A stretch of 64,000 nt of DNA. Source: Crotophaga sulcirostris (taxonomy: Eukaryota; Chordata; Aves; Cuculiformes; Crotophagidae). Numbering within the stretch: position 1 is the stretch's first letter; every line of letters starts with the position of its first letter. The DNA lies in NCBI GenBank assembly GCA_013397455.1, contig VYZB01000023.1, forward strand, positions 3,839,549 through 3,903,548, written 5' to 3'. This document shows positions 53,241 to 64,000 of this stretch, piece by piece. The translations under genes were made by a program, and so were the position numbers. The notes below the pieces were generated by a model. It did not search any database, had not been told where the DNA came from, and was given only the letters and a program-made list of their open reading frames with translations.

Positions 53241-55229
53241 ATAATGCTGAGAAATGATAGAGTGGCTGTGACCTCCAAGCTCAGCCTGGAAATCCAAGAC
53301 ATTGATTTCACTTAGCATTCCTGCTGAGAAATCCGACGGAGTTCAGTTGTAATAAAAGAACAAGATTCTGTTCTAATGGTAATGGCGTATGACAGACATA
53401 TCACTTTGTCTGTCCTCAGCACCAGAGAGAGGAGAATTGGAGAAAGGTCGCCTGACCTGCCTGTGGTGGTGTGCGAATGCTATACTGAGCTTTGAACTCC
53501 AGCCTGGAAGCACAATTATTTATAATACTAAATGATAAAGAAACCTTTATAGAGCCTACGGTAATTAGAATAAAGCTTATACAATAGTGCAATGGCCTGG
53601 CTCAGAAAACATGCTGGCAAATCTGTCAAAGTAGCAGAAACTGAAGCTTATGTGTTGAAGCTAAACACCTTCATTGTGTCTGTGTGGACCTTCTTCTGCT
53701 TTTTTCAACGCTTGTTTGTGTTCAACAGCTCCTAAAGTTTATTGTGTTTGCAAATATTTTAATTTTTTATTTATTTATTTGAGCTGTTGTCAGGGAGAAT
53801 CTGTCTGAGTTTCACAGCCATTTTTTAATATTTTTTTTAAATCCCCAGCAGCAACTTGGTTCTTGAAGTTAGTTCACGGTGGTCTTTCTCACTGTTACTG
53901 TACGTCAAACCTCTACAGATGAACAGTTAATGCCTTAGACAAGCTTTCAATAGATGCTGTTTGCTGAATCTCTGTTTTCAGCCCACAGTTTACACTGGCG
54001 CAGCTTTGGTAATACGCTCAAGTGTTTGGAGACAAGGAGACAGCCTTACCTGAGAGTGTGTCAAGCTACTGGCAAACATCTAGGTCACTTCTGAAAAGCT
54101 GTGTTTTTTTCCCTCTTGTATAGTGTTAAAGTTAGTGTGCTGCTCTTTGCAAGGATTCTTCAAAGTCAGCCTCAGCAGCAGATGGAACAACTGTTGGCTC
54201 TAGAAATGCTGAGAAGCATCAGGGGGAGTTTGCCAAGGATCATCCTTTAAATCTAGTAAGACTTGAACACATCCCTGAAACTCCTCTAAGACCTTGGCAA
54301 CTCCCATTTTGGCAAACCTTTTATCAGTGGCCCTCACCAGTGTTTGAACGTTGTGCTGGGCAGACTAACCTGGCATCTTCTCTTTGTCTCACTCGCCTTT
54401 TAACAGATGTGACCTGGAATAGTCAAATTCACTTCCTAGGTTTCTGTACTGTAACTTTTAGGAAACCATGAAGTAGAGATGCCATTATGCTGTGCTGCAC
54501 ACATTCTGTCAAGTTTTGGTTAGGAAACTGAGCTGGTGTCGTACATTCTTCCAAGAAGAAATCTGTGCCAGAAAAATTGATTTAAGAAACAGAGCTAGTG
54601 GAGCCTGTCCAAAAGAAAATGCGTGTGTCTTGCGGAAATGGATTTTAACACAGCTTCTTCTTGAGCAGTTTTAAAAACAGCCGGTATGCTAATCATACCA
54701 TTCAAATTTACCAAGGCCTCCTCCACAACCCATTTGAAAGGCAACTATCTTTGAAGTTTGCCAAATTGTGCTGGATTTCCAAAGTCTGTCTTAAGCACAT
54801 TTTGCTTTTGATCCTGTAAATGCTTGCACATGTTGCTCTGTTGGGTGTGCAAGGTGGTTACACACTTCTGACTAAGTAGGAGAGGACAGGCACAGGTGAA
54901 GATAAGGACTAGGCAGAATAACCTGCCAGTCCATCTTGTGATTAACTTAAATCCTCTTGCTTGTACAAAGCCACACAGGATTTAAAATTAAGCAATGTTA
55001 TAAAGAACATGTTTATCTGAACAGAGACCTTTACTGCGCTACCAGGATTCTCACCTGATAGCTACTGTCTTCACTGAATTCAGATGAGATGCATCATACT
55101 CTTGAATAAGGACAGCAGCATCACCCTCAATTGTAAACAGCCACGGCCCTGTTCATTCCTTCCTTTGTTCCTTGCTTTTTATGTTGCATGTATAAATATA
55201 GCATCTAGTGCCTACGTGATGCAGTATTC

Positions 55230-55670
55230 TAACCCTTTCCATGTAACCTTTGAAGTACAGTAATTCTGGAGTGAATTTTCAATGTAGTTTGTAAATGTAG
55301 CTAAATGATTCCCCGTATTTAATGGAGCACAGTGCATTGTCTGTAGCATCTGCTGAAAACCAGGAGCAATTCAGTGTGAAATGTGACAGGAGAGAATTCC
55401 TAGGCACTTTTCTTTTAACCTTGTTATGACCTCAGCCCTAACCCTACTCACAGTTGTGTCTCCATCAATGGCAACAACACACAGATTGTCCAAATCAATT
55501 TTTTTGTTCTTTTGAAATACTTCTGGCAGTGATGTTACTATTTGCTCAGCAGTAGCACCTGGGAGTTGTGACAAGGAAAGGAAATGTGTTTCAGACAAGC
55601 CAAAACCAGCACTAAGCAGTTGAATATACACAATCAGATTCTCCTCAGCTGCAATATCCAGACAGATATC
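55230..55670 (-). pseudogene. hAT-type transposase-like (KIAA1586/ZMYM-like) coding remnant
   Basis: On the minus strand a frame from about 55670 to 55371 reads DICLDIAAEENLIVYIQLLS, then SETHFLSLSQLPGATAEQIV, then DLDNLCVVAIDGDTTVSRVR and ITRLKEKCLGILSCHISH. This follows the RNase-H-like core shared by hAT transposases and host genes derived from them: a DES(T) strand with LIVYIQ, an AEQI helix, a DG(A)T-type turn, GV-TRLK, and a C-H---H end. After the stop the match seems to go on in another frame (ADATDNALCSIKYGES, IYKLH) down to about 55230. The stop and frame changes make it non-functional. The 120-codon open frame just upstream (56031-55669) may or may not belong to it; I could not match it. 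Family assignment is from memory of the motifs. Confidence 0.6.
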
Positions 55671-58600
55671 AGTGTGAATCCTTTAGTGAAGATGCTACTT
55701 TATTTTCACAGTATCTGATCCTCTGATTGTCAAAGCAAACATTGGACTGAAAATTTTTCATGTCGCCTATAGTCAAAGACTTAGAGCTTACCCATCTACC
55801 ACAGCACAGACTGGCCTTAAAATGGCCAGAAATTCTCCAGCAAAACTTGTTCATTTGTGAGGGATATCTGCTGATGATGCTATCAGGTGTGTCTTGTATC
55901 CTGTTTATAGTATAGAAAGGGACCAGCAGTGTGCTTGTTCCATTCTTACTCAGGCAAGGCAAGTCTGAACATGAAACTACAAATGAGTCTCTGTTGACTT
56001 TCTTACCAACCACATCTGATACCAGGGACATAAAGAATAGGAGTCATTGGATCTGGAAATTTTATTTAGACACAGAATAGGCTATGTTATTAGGAAAAAT
56101 AAGTAAACTATTTACTATGGGAAGCTGGTTGGGGATTTTGCTGTCCCAGTCAAAACTGATGATGGGACTATGCTTCCCAATTTCAGCAGGAAAGCTTTCT
56201 TGACTCAGGATAAAAATATGACCGAAAAAAAGAAAAACATCTGAAGGGAAGGAGAAAGGAAAAGGCCCTAAAATGGCCTGTTTATAAGAACACTCATCTA
56301 GATGATATTTCTGATTTTACTTTGGGGAAATTGTTGACTTGAACTTCATTTTCGGTGAAAATCCTAAGCAACTCTGTTAACTTCGGTATATTTGTCTCAC
56401 TTTCCCTCATTTCTCTCTTTCATATGATAGCACAGGATGTGAAAAGTTATACTGGGGAGATTTTGGGGAAAACATTGAGGTGGATTATGTACACAGCTGA
56501 ATCAGCTTGCTTGCCACCTCAAGCTATGACTGTTGCAAAAGCCTATCTTATAAGTAGTTATACAGATTCCTCGTGCCATCAAAGCTGCTGGTTTTGAACA
56601 TGTTGAAGTATTTAATTTCAGCTCTGCAGATGACAGATGCATTGCTATTCAAATGCAGGAGGATATTGGTGTTTCCTCTTCATAACACTTCTTTTATTTA
56701 TTGATATGAAATATTTTTTGGAAACGTGAGATAATTGTTCTGCACAACACTGAAGTACTTCAGCTATAAAGAGGTCAGTTGTGTGATAAGGAAGACTGAT
56801 CATGGTTGTGTACAGGTGATCAAAGGGTATGGCTGCTTGTGTTAGATGGGGCCAAATTGTTTCCCCTGAAGGGAAGAGAAGAGGAACCAGTCTGAAACTA
56901 ACCCATTGAAGATGTTAGGCCTCATACTAATGGCAATTACTGTCCTCTTTATTGGTTGAAGAACTCAGCAGCTGCTGAATGCCTGTCCAAGCAGCAGAAA
57001 GTTAACGCATTCTTGTTTTCATTAAAGAGAGTACCAAGGTATTTGAGAATGAAGAACAAGAGTTCTCATTGAAGTGATGTGAGATGCACCATCCCTGCTA
57101 GAACGTCAAGGCTAGGTTTACAAAAGGTTTATCTCTAAGATTTGCAAGGCTCTTTTATTTATGAGAATTTCCAGGCTGCATGCAATTCTTTATATGCCAC
57201 TGATTAAAAAATCCTTGTAAATTAATCTATTAAGCTTTTCAGCATCAAAATAACAGCACTAGAACATTATAAATCAGTAAATTCAAACCATTTTTCAGTG
57301 CTTGCATTTCCCAGTCCCCTTGTCAGTGCGTCAAACAGGTTAGAAATAGATGTAAGATAGTGAAGGAAAAGTTTATTGTATGGGTGCAGTGATGCATAGG
57401 GTGCTGTAAACTGAAACCTCATCTGCCTTATCTGTGCAATGTGACTAGGTGCTATGCTGCTTCTGTAGTGTCTGTGTCCATTCTTAATAGATACCTTGTA
57501 GCTTTCTTTACCTGGATACCTTTTTCCTTTGCTACCCATGTTTTTAATCCCAATTAGCGAAATGTGGAGTTGGTGACAGAATCTTTGAGACTTTTTTCCT
57601 GTTCCTTGCTCTCCTTCCTGTATATGACATCCAGACATATAAACAATGACTTTTTAAACCATTTTCTGGAGCACAGTTAAGTGATGTGTATTAATGGAAC
57701 TTCTTAACATTCTTTTCTAAAACAGAGAATGTTCCAAACAGTAAAAACAATGATAATAGCAGTATCTAAAAAGCAGCAGCAGGGACTTTCACAGTATTGT
57801 TCCTGCCTTCCACTCCATTCTACTTTCCTCGAAATAAATTAAATACATGGAGGGGCTCCTAGGATGTTTTCTCAGATTAACTCTCCACAGCTCTGTTTCC
57901 TACCATCATGTCTCTCTGGCAGGAGCCTGTCTCTCAAGCAGAGCTGCCAGCCAGTCAGCCCTTGTCAGGCTCAGTCGGCACATTTTATAATGAAAACTCC
58001 GAAGAAAACACAGCAGAAAGAAAAGAGGGGGGGAAAAAACCCTCTGAAATCTGTGATCACAAAACAGAAGTGAGACACACAAATTAAGCAAGTCCGCTGC
58101 ATTTCTGAAAGAGAGTTCTTCAGAAATCAGATAGAGAGCAACAGAGATTTAAAGCAAAGTGCTAAGGAGAAACATGTAATGTGTGCTTCCTAGTAGTTCA
58201 CTACTGTTCCTTGCCAGTAGTGCATTCCTTACCTTGTATGAATAAATAAGACACCCACTCTTCCCTAAGTGGGAAAGTTGGTGGGGTGGGCAGCAGGTAG
58301 TAATTTTCATTCTTTTTTCATTAAATGGTCCACAGCATTGGCTTAATACTGAAGACCAAGTATTACACCAAGCACTATTACTTTCAGGAGGCAGCTACTA
58401 AAGCTAGGTTCAGTTACAGAATCCCTCAGTATTCAGGAGAGCTGGAACCTGACATGTTGTTTCTGCTCTGTGTCTTACTCTGTTACATAGAAGTACCCAA
58501 GCATCAACTTCTGCAGAAGCCTTATGGCCAAACTGCCCAGCTAGTGTCACTTGGAATAAAGAGCTTGAATGAGAACGAGCAGCATTTTGGAAGAAGAGAC

Positions 58601-60581
58601 TGGAAGAGTCCCAAACAAGAAAACAGTGTCTTAAAGTCAAGGTGTTTTTAATGCCACTAAGATGGCTGCTGAGCTGATGTTGGTAGTTGGCCGTGCAGCA
58701 CTAAGAATAGCAGTAAAAGGGCTTTAGGAGAGCATAGAATCCAGAGCTGCATAATGACACAGAGAAAAATAAGATTTTTTTGGTTGCAGTGGTTTTTATT
58801 GGTCATCTTCACGTTTTGTTGGACTTGTTCTGTGGGGAGAGTTGGAAGATACTTAGGAGAGGTTCTTTCTACTGTGGAAGGGGAACCTGCCATGAGGAGA
58901 AATATGTGAAGTTCGGTTAAGGATGTTGCATTCTTCACTAGGGGCTGCCAAGTGTCACAGTATACATCTTTCACAGCACTGCAAGGCTAACGGTCCAATG
59001 TTGGCTCTAAGTTAAATAAAGATAACCAAAATGGCCAGTTATGCCAATATGAGATTGATTTCTCATTTTCTTCATTATATGAAATTCCTATAAAAGAAAG
59101 GTCATCATCCTTTTATTTTTTTAGACTGTGAGCTGTTAGACTCTAAATCAAGGAATGTATTTATTCCAGGATTACAGGCTTGTTGAAAATAGTAGTACTG
59201 TACCAAGTTACTGATTTCATGTATTAGGAGACAGCTTGAAATGAGCAGAGGACTTCCATTCTACCAGTCTCATTTAGAAGGAAGCCAGGTGCTTCACTTC
59301 AGGAATTAAATCTTGCTTTTTACAGCTTCAGCTTTAGGTGTGTGAGTATTTTGTGGCATGTGTTAATAAGCAAAAGGAAAGTGCATAGGCCGACTTGGCA
59401 GGGCTGTCTACTGGACAGCAGTGTAGACATCTTTTACCGAATGTAGAATTTCTTTTCAACACAGAAAGTAAACTTCTGAGATGATCGAATCAAATTCTAC
59501 TGTGATCAGTCTAGCAGCTTCCTGAAACAGCTTGCTTTGTCTGCAGAAGGGTGGTTTGCTTCCACATTACATGATAAATTTGAAATTAGTTCCTCTTAAC
59601 ACATTCAGGCAGAATTCAATTCAAACTAAGCATCAAAGAAATATATTTTGCAGTGGGTATTCCTGTACCTCCATCTTAATGATTATCATCTAGCAAGGGT
59701 GCTCTACAGGTTTTTTAAACTGAAACATTTTAATCTGTAATCCCTGGTAGCTGTGGATTTAGCTGTAGAATAGAGAAGAAATCTGTTTTATTTTCAAATT
59801 CAAAGAGCTTCTTATAGGTTCATATTGACTCAAGTTAAATGAAGTGCTTGGCAAATATTTCACTGAAGTTTCTCAGAACTACACATTTGTTGTACAGGAT
59901 GCAGTTTGAATTGTTTAGTTTAAAATGAACTGGTGCTAAAGTGGATTTCAGAAAAATAATATGGGAATTGTTACTGTAGAGTGCACACATTTTTCAAAGC
60001 AGTGTGGCTACATCTTGTGATTTTGTAATGGATCGCTTTCTTAAAGTCCCAGCTCCTAGAGTCATGTGATTATGTGAGAATCCCATTTAAAGAAAAAGCT
60101 TCAGACTGAAACATATAGACTGGTATAAATGTATCTCAAAGGTGTAGAATCTATGAGTTACTGTTTTAATCAAGTGGGATTAATTTTCAGTCTCAAATCA
60201 TAGAAGACTTCATGTAGACAATTCTGCTAAAGCATAAATATTTCTCAGCAGAGTTAGCCTTTTTCTCCCAGTAAAAGTGCTTCAGTAGTATTCAGAGAGA
60301 ACATTTGAGAGCATCCAAAGAACAGCAGAGCTAGGCAAGCTGACACAACAAACTGTTTTGGTTTTTGATGTGGTTTGACAGGATTAGTATATGAAACCAG
60401 TTTACAATTTTGATCATGATCATCTGCCTTTACCCACTAATGGTGCCAGACTATGAATTCAAATATGTACTTTTAGTACTGATGAATTAGTTTAGTTTGT
60501 TTGTTTCTTTTCAGTTGCTATATTTTCCCTGCTGCTTTTAAAGGAAAGATAAGCTAATGCCATGACTGATATCTGTGGGAG

Positions 60582-60601
60582 AAAAAAAAAAAAAGAAAAA
60601 A
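60582..60601. repeat. A-rich run
   Basis: Thirteen A, one G and six A, followed by five T. Simple sequence. Confidence 0.8.
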
Positions 60602-62343
60602 TTTTTGAGAAAAGATTACTCCGTATCTTGACACACAGAGTGCATGGAGGGGAAGACCTTCTCTAATGGGAACGCCGGAGAGAAGGCTTTGTTAAAGAAA
60701 GAATATAACTTCAAGTATTTCATAAGTTATTATTGTTTCTTAAACTTTTTTTGAGTGAATATGCCAGCACCTGCTAGTAGATTCCAAATAAGGGGCCATT
60801 TATAGGAGCTATGAGTGTATGGAGATGTAGCACATGGGGTTCATACAGGCTTTCGTCTGACGTGCCGTGCAGTGACATGTCATGTCATGAATCAGCCACA
60901 TTGTGTTACATGATTTCAAGCTAACAGAACACAACAGGAGTTACATAGTGACAAACACAACACAACATGACATATCCATGGGAAAATTGGCACAAAAAGC
61001 TTCTTAAAGTTGAGTTTCAGGGGTACATTTATTTGTCTCCAAAATGCTCCAGAGAAAACTACGAAGCAGTGTACTGGAAATGGGAGTGATGTAGTGACAG
61101 TATTGCTAAGGCAGTTTTAATTCAGTGTACAATTAGGAAGAAAACGTGTATATAACAGTTCTGGAGAGTATTTTTGTTGTGTTAGGATTTTGTGAATTTC
61201 TTTCTTCCTGAAGGTAGTGCTCTCAGGGCTGTAGTCATTCTAGGTCAGTGATTATTTCTGTCTTTAGCCACGCTAAGAACTGTGTAGACTTCAAGTTGCA
61301 GCTGTAAGTTAATATTTGAATTTAGCTGTTCATTGTCTCACAAAATCTTGAATTCTTCTAGTATAAACTCAGTTATTCTTACTGCTTTGCTTACGGATCA
61401 GAATGATGCCCTTCTGCACCTGTTTCCAGTATTCTTAGTCTTCTCTGAAATTATCTTCTTTCCTTTCCTGAGTACTCCTATCCTAGTTTCTGATGTCCAC
61501 TGAAAACAGAGTGCGCAGTTAAAACTCGGGGATTAATTAATTCATCACTATTTGCTTATTATTCATCATAAATGTGCAGATAGCTTGTTCTTTTCAACTT
61601 TCTGTATAAAAGGCACAGACGTAATTTGAGGTCAAGGAAATTCAACACATACATTTGGCTAGGAAATGCATGTCAAGTAGCATTTTGTTCATGGTATCAT
61701 AAGTTATAAATGGTGTCACATGACTGCCCACTTAATTCCATATCTGGATTTACAGTTCTTAATTTCACAGCCTTAGAAATATCAATTTCTTTACACAAAA
61801 TGAGTTCTCCTAGTGAACTGCAGTTCACAGACAGAATAATTTGGTGGTGTAATACTTGGAAAATTTACTGCTTTACCAAGCAACTAAAGTTCTTTGGGGC
61901 TAGTGGGTAAGGAAGACAACAGCCTTATCATTTTGACTAACCTAAGTGAGAAAATAGCACAGATATTCAGAGGCCTGCAGAACAGAACAAACTCACCAGC
62001 TAATTTCTCTTCTACCTTCATTTTAAAAAGGGCAAGATGCTCCTAGAGTATCAGGAGTGGTGACGCTTAGTTTCATTTATGAAGTCTCACAATATTTGGA
62101 CTCTGACTGAAGATGTAGAATGGCTATCTGCAGGGGATCCCTTGGTGCTTTTTAAAGTGTGGGTAAGCATTGGAGTCTTCTGAAGGCAGAGGCTTAAAGC
62201 ATACCCCTACCCTATCCTACTGTCCCTCTACACAATTGATGTGGGACTTCTGAGGACTTCATCAAACCTGATGAAGGTTGGGCAGTGATAGAGATGAAGA
62301 TTGTCAAACATGCATACATTTACACAGACCTCATGTGCCCAAC

Positions 62344-62365
62344 TGACACACATGCACACACACAC
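62344..62365. repeat. CA dinucleotide repeat
   Basis: ACACACATGCACACACACAC: about nine CA units with one interruption. A short microsatellite. Confidence 0.8.
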
Positions 62366-63867
62366 GGACTAATTTTGAGGCTAAAAACAATCTCATATTT
62401 GTACTACTCTCGGAGTTTACTGGCATGATTGAACTGAATGATTACAGTTCAGTGCTGGGTAGAAGGATTCCTGTGATAGTATCATTTGGGACTCACTTTG
62501 TAAATTGCTCTGGGCTCAAACTGAGGAAAATAATGCTACATAAATACATATTATTACTGCTGAAGCAATAAAATTATCTTATGCTTACCAAGTATCCTAG
62601 TGTCTTGTCTTGTTCATAATTAACTGGTGACATACATGTTGAGTCAGTGCTCTAGGATTTGTGCCCAGAATAAGTCACAAAAGCATAGCAGCTTTAGTAC
62701 AGGAGAAAAGGATGAAGAGGGCTTTTTTTTTTCTCCCTTTTCTTTCTTCTGGATAAGATATAAAACTGCCCAGAGCTGGCCCTGTTCAGAAATAGTGGAT
62801 CAGCCTCTTGGAATTTTTTTTTAAGATGTCAACTTCCCTCATGTATCCTTCTGTGAAGACAAAGAATGTCTTAATGTCTGTATTGAAGTCATCATTAAAA
62901 TAAAAGGAGATCTGTAGACATCAGCTATAAATCATCAAGAAATAGCTTGTGGGTAACCTTTGACACAATTGAACCTACTTGAAATGAGCTAGGGCTGAAT
63001 TCATTGCCTTTAGTGAAGCCAGTAGGTGGACTAAAGGTCTCCTCCCTCTCTCCTTCTCTCTTTCCATCTCTTACAGTGTTAGCTTCTGGGAGGTGAATGT
63101 GTTCTGGCTGAGTGATGAAAATGCATTTGGATGTGTTCTTAAATAGACATTTGTTTTACGTCTGAAAAGAATAGGCCAATCTTAACAGTGTGATACTGGG
63201 GCTATTTGAAAGGTATTTTTTAAGGCAGTCGTCTTCTTTCAGCTTTACAAAAACTATTTTAACCAATTGTTTAGTCAGCATGGAATATCTATTGTGTATG
63301 GATGCATGCGTGTTCTCCAGAATTAACAGGAAAATGGCAGATAAAAATCTGCCTAATTTTACATAATAGATTTTTGGCATTCTTGTGATCTGACTTCAAA
63401 TTCATGCTGAGTTTCTACAGTATAACAGAAATACTAGTTTGCAGTTGTTAATTTTAATTTCTAAGATGCTAGGTTTTAAAAGGAGCTTAAAGTGTTCAGC
63501 ATCTCATGGGGACAAACTATGAGTCTTACTAATGAATCCAGCAATTAGTGGTTCATTGTGCCTGCCAGCAATTTGGCCCCAACATCGGTCCTGATGGTGA
63601 TTTCATTTTTGCTGGTGTGAACCAGGAACAGAATCTGAAGTATATTCACCAAGGGGTGCCTGAGTACTTCTTCAACACTGTTCTGCTTGTGGTCCACATT
63701 CAATACTGACAGCAACAAATAAAAAAAAGGAAATAGAATATATTTCAATTTGAATTATGATTATTATGGGTGTTTAATATGCTCATTAGAATAATTATAT
63801 AATGTCAGTAGTACTTACTAAACTTAAAGGATTGTAAATAGTGGTGTCCCCATGCAGTTAGATAAAC

Positions 63868-63879
63868 ATATATATATAT
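63868..63879. repeat. short TA repeat
   Basis: ATATATATATAT near the right edge of the window. Confidence 0.75.
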
Positions 63880-64000
63880 GATGTATGCCCATGTTGTGTA
63901 GAAGAAACCCTTTTCATAGATGGAAGGATGTATTTTCTCAAATTTTGTAAGCAGAGAGTTGAGACAGATAGGTAGCCCTTTACTCTCTGTAGCCATTTGC

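Noticed and set aside
57267..57638. 123-codon minus-strand frame
   Set aside because: No recognisable domain, no supporting context; left as chance.
63545..63748. 67-codon minus-strand frame near the right end as an ORF relic
   Set aside because: No family recognised; short and without flanking element features.

Overview
The window is AT-rich vertebrate nuclear DNA, almost all of it intron. It is most likely from a bird. The evidence is three CR1 LINE fragments with avian-type 3' ends, plus several worn fragments of a repeat type I associate with sauropsids. I see no bacterial, viral or organellar gene, no rRNA or tRNA gene, no CRISPR array and no CpG island.

The only gene I can support is on the + strand: three internal exons of SOX5, a SoxD-group HMG-box transcription factor. 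They are at 10096-10219 (124 nt, 41 codons plus one base), 22338-22423 (86 nt) and 51408-51554 (147 nt, 49 codons). Together they encode 119 residues of the linker that follows the first coiled coil, roughly residues 270-390 of a ~760-residue L-SOX5. They join in frame in phases 0-1-0-0. Hallmarks are the [13 protein letters not shown] stretch, a six-alanine run before [10 protein letters not shown], and [16 protein letters not shown], which separates SOX5 from its paralogue SOX6. The start codon, the coiled coil and the HMG box are all outside the window.

Layout: 1-10095 is the end of an upstream intron. 10220-22337 is a complete 12.1 kb intron. 22424-51407 is a complete 29.0 kb intron, and 51555-64000 is the start of the next one. 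The introns hold CR1 fragments (12692-12753 -, 17308-17640 -, 26797-27098 +), a broken mariner-type transposase remnant (26288-26700 -) immediately before the third CR1, and a broken hAT-type transposase-like remnant (about 55230-55670 -). The rest is short simple repeats and A-rich or purine-rich tracts.

The points most worth a second look are these: tandem NAGNAG splice acceptors at two of the three exons; a weak donor at the third exon whose frame stays open for 19 codons into the intron; the hAT-like coding remnant; an 8-bp perfect hairpin with a GAAA loop inside a small GC-richer island behind a good acceptor-like site in the 29 kb intron; and a pair of octamer (ATTTGCAT) sites in inverted orientation. 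I found no convincing undescribed system.
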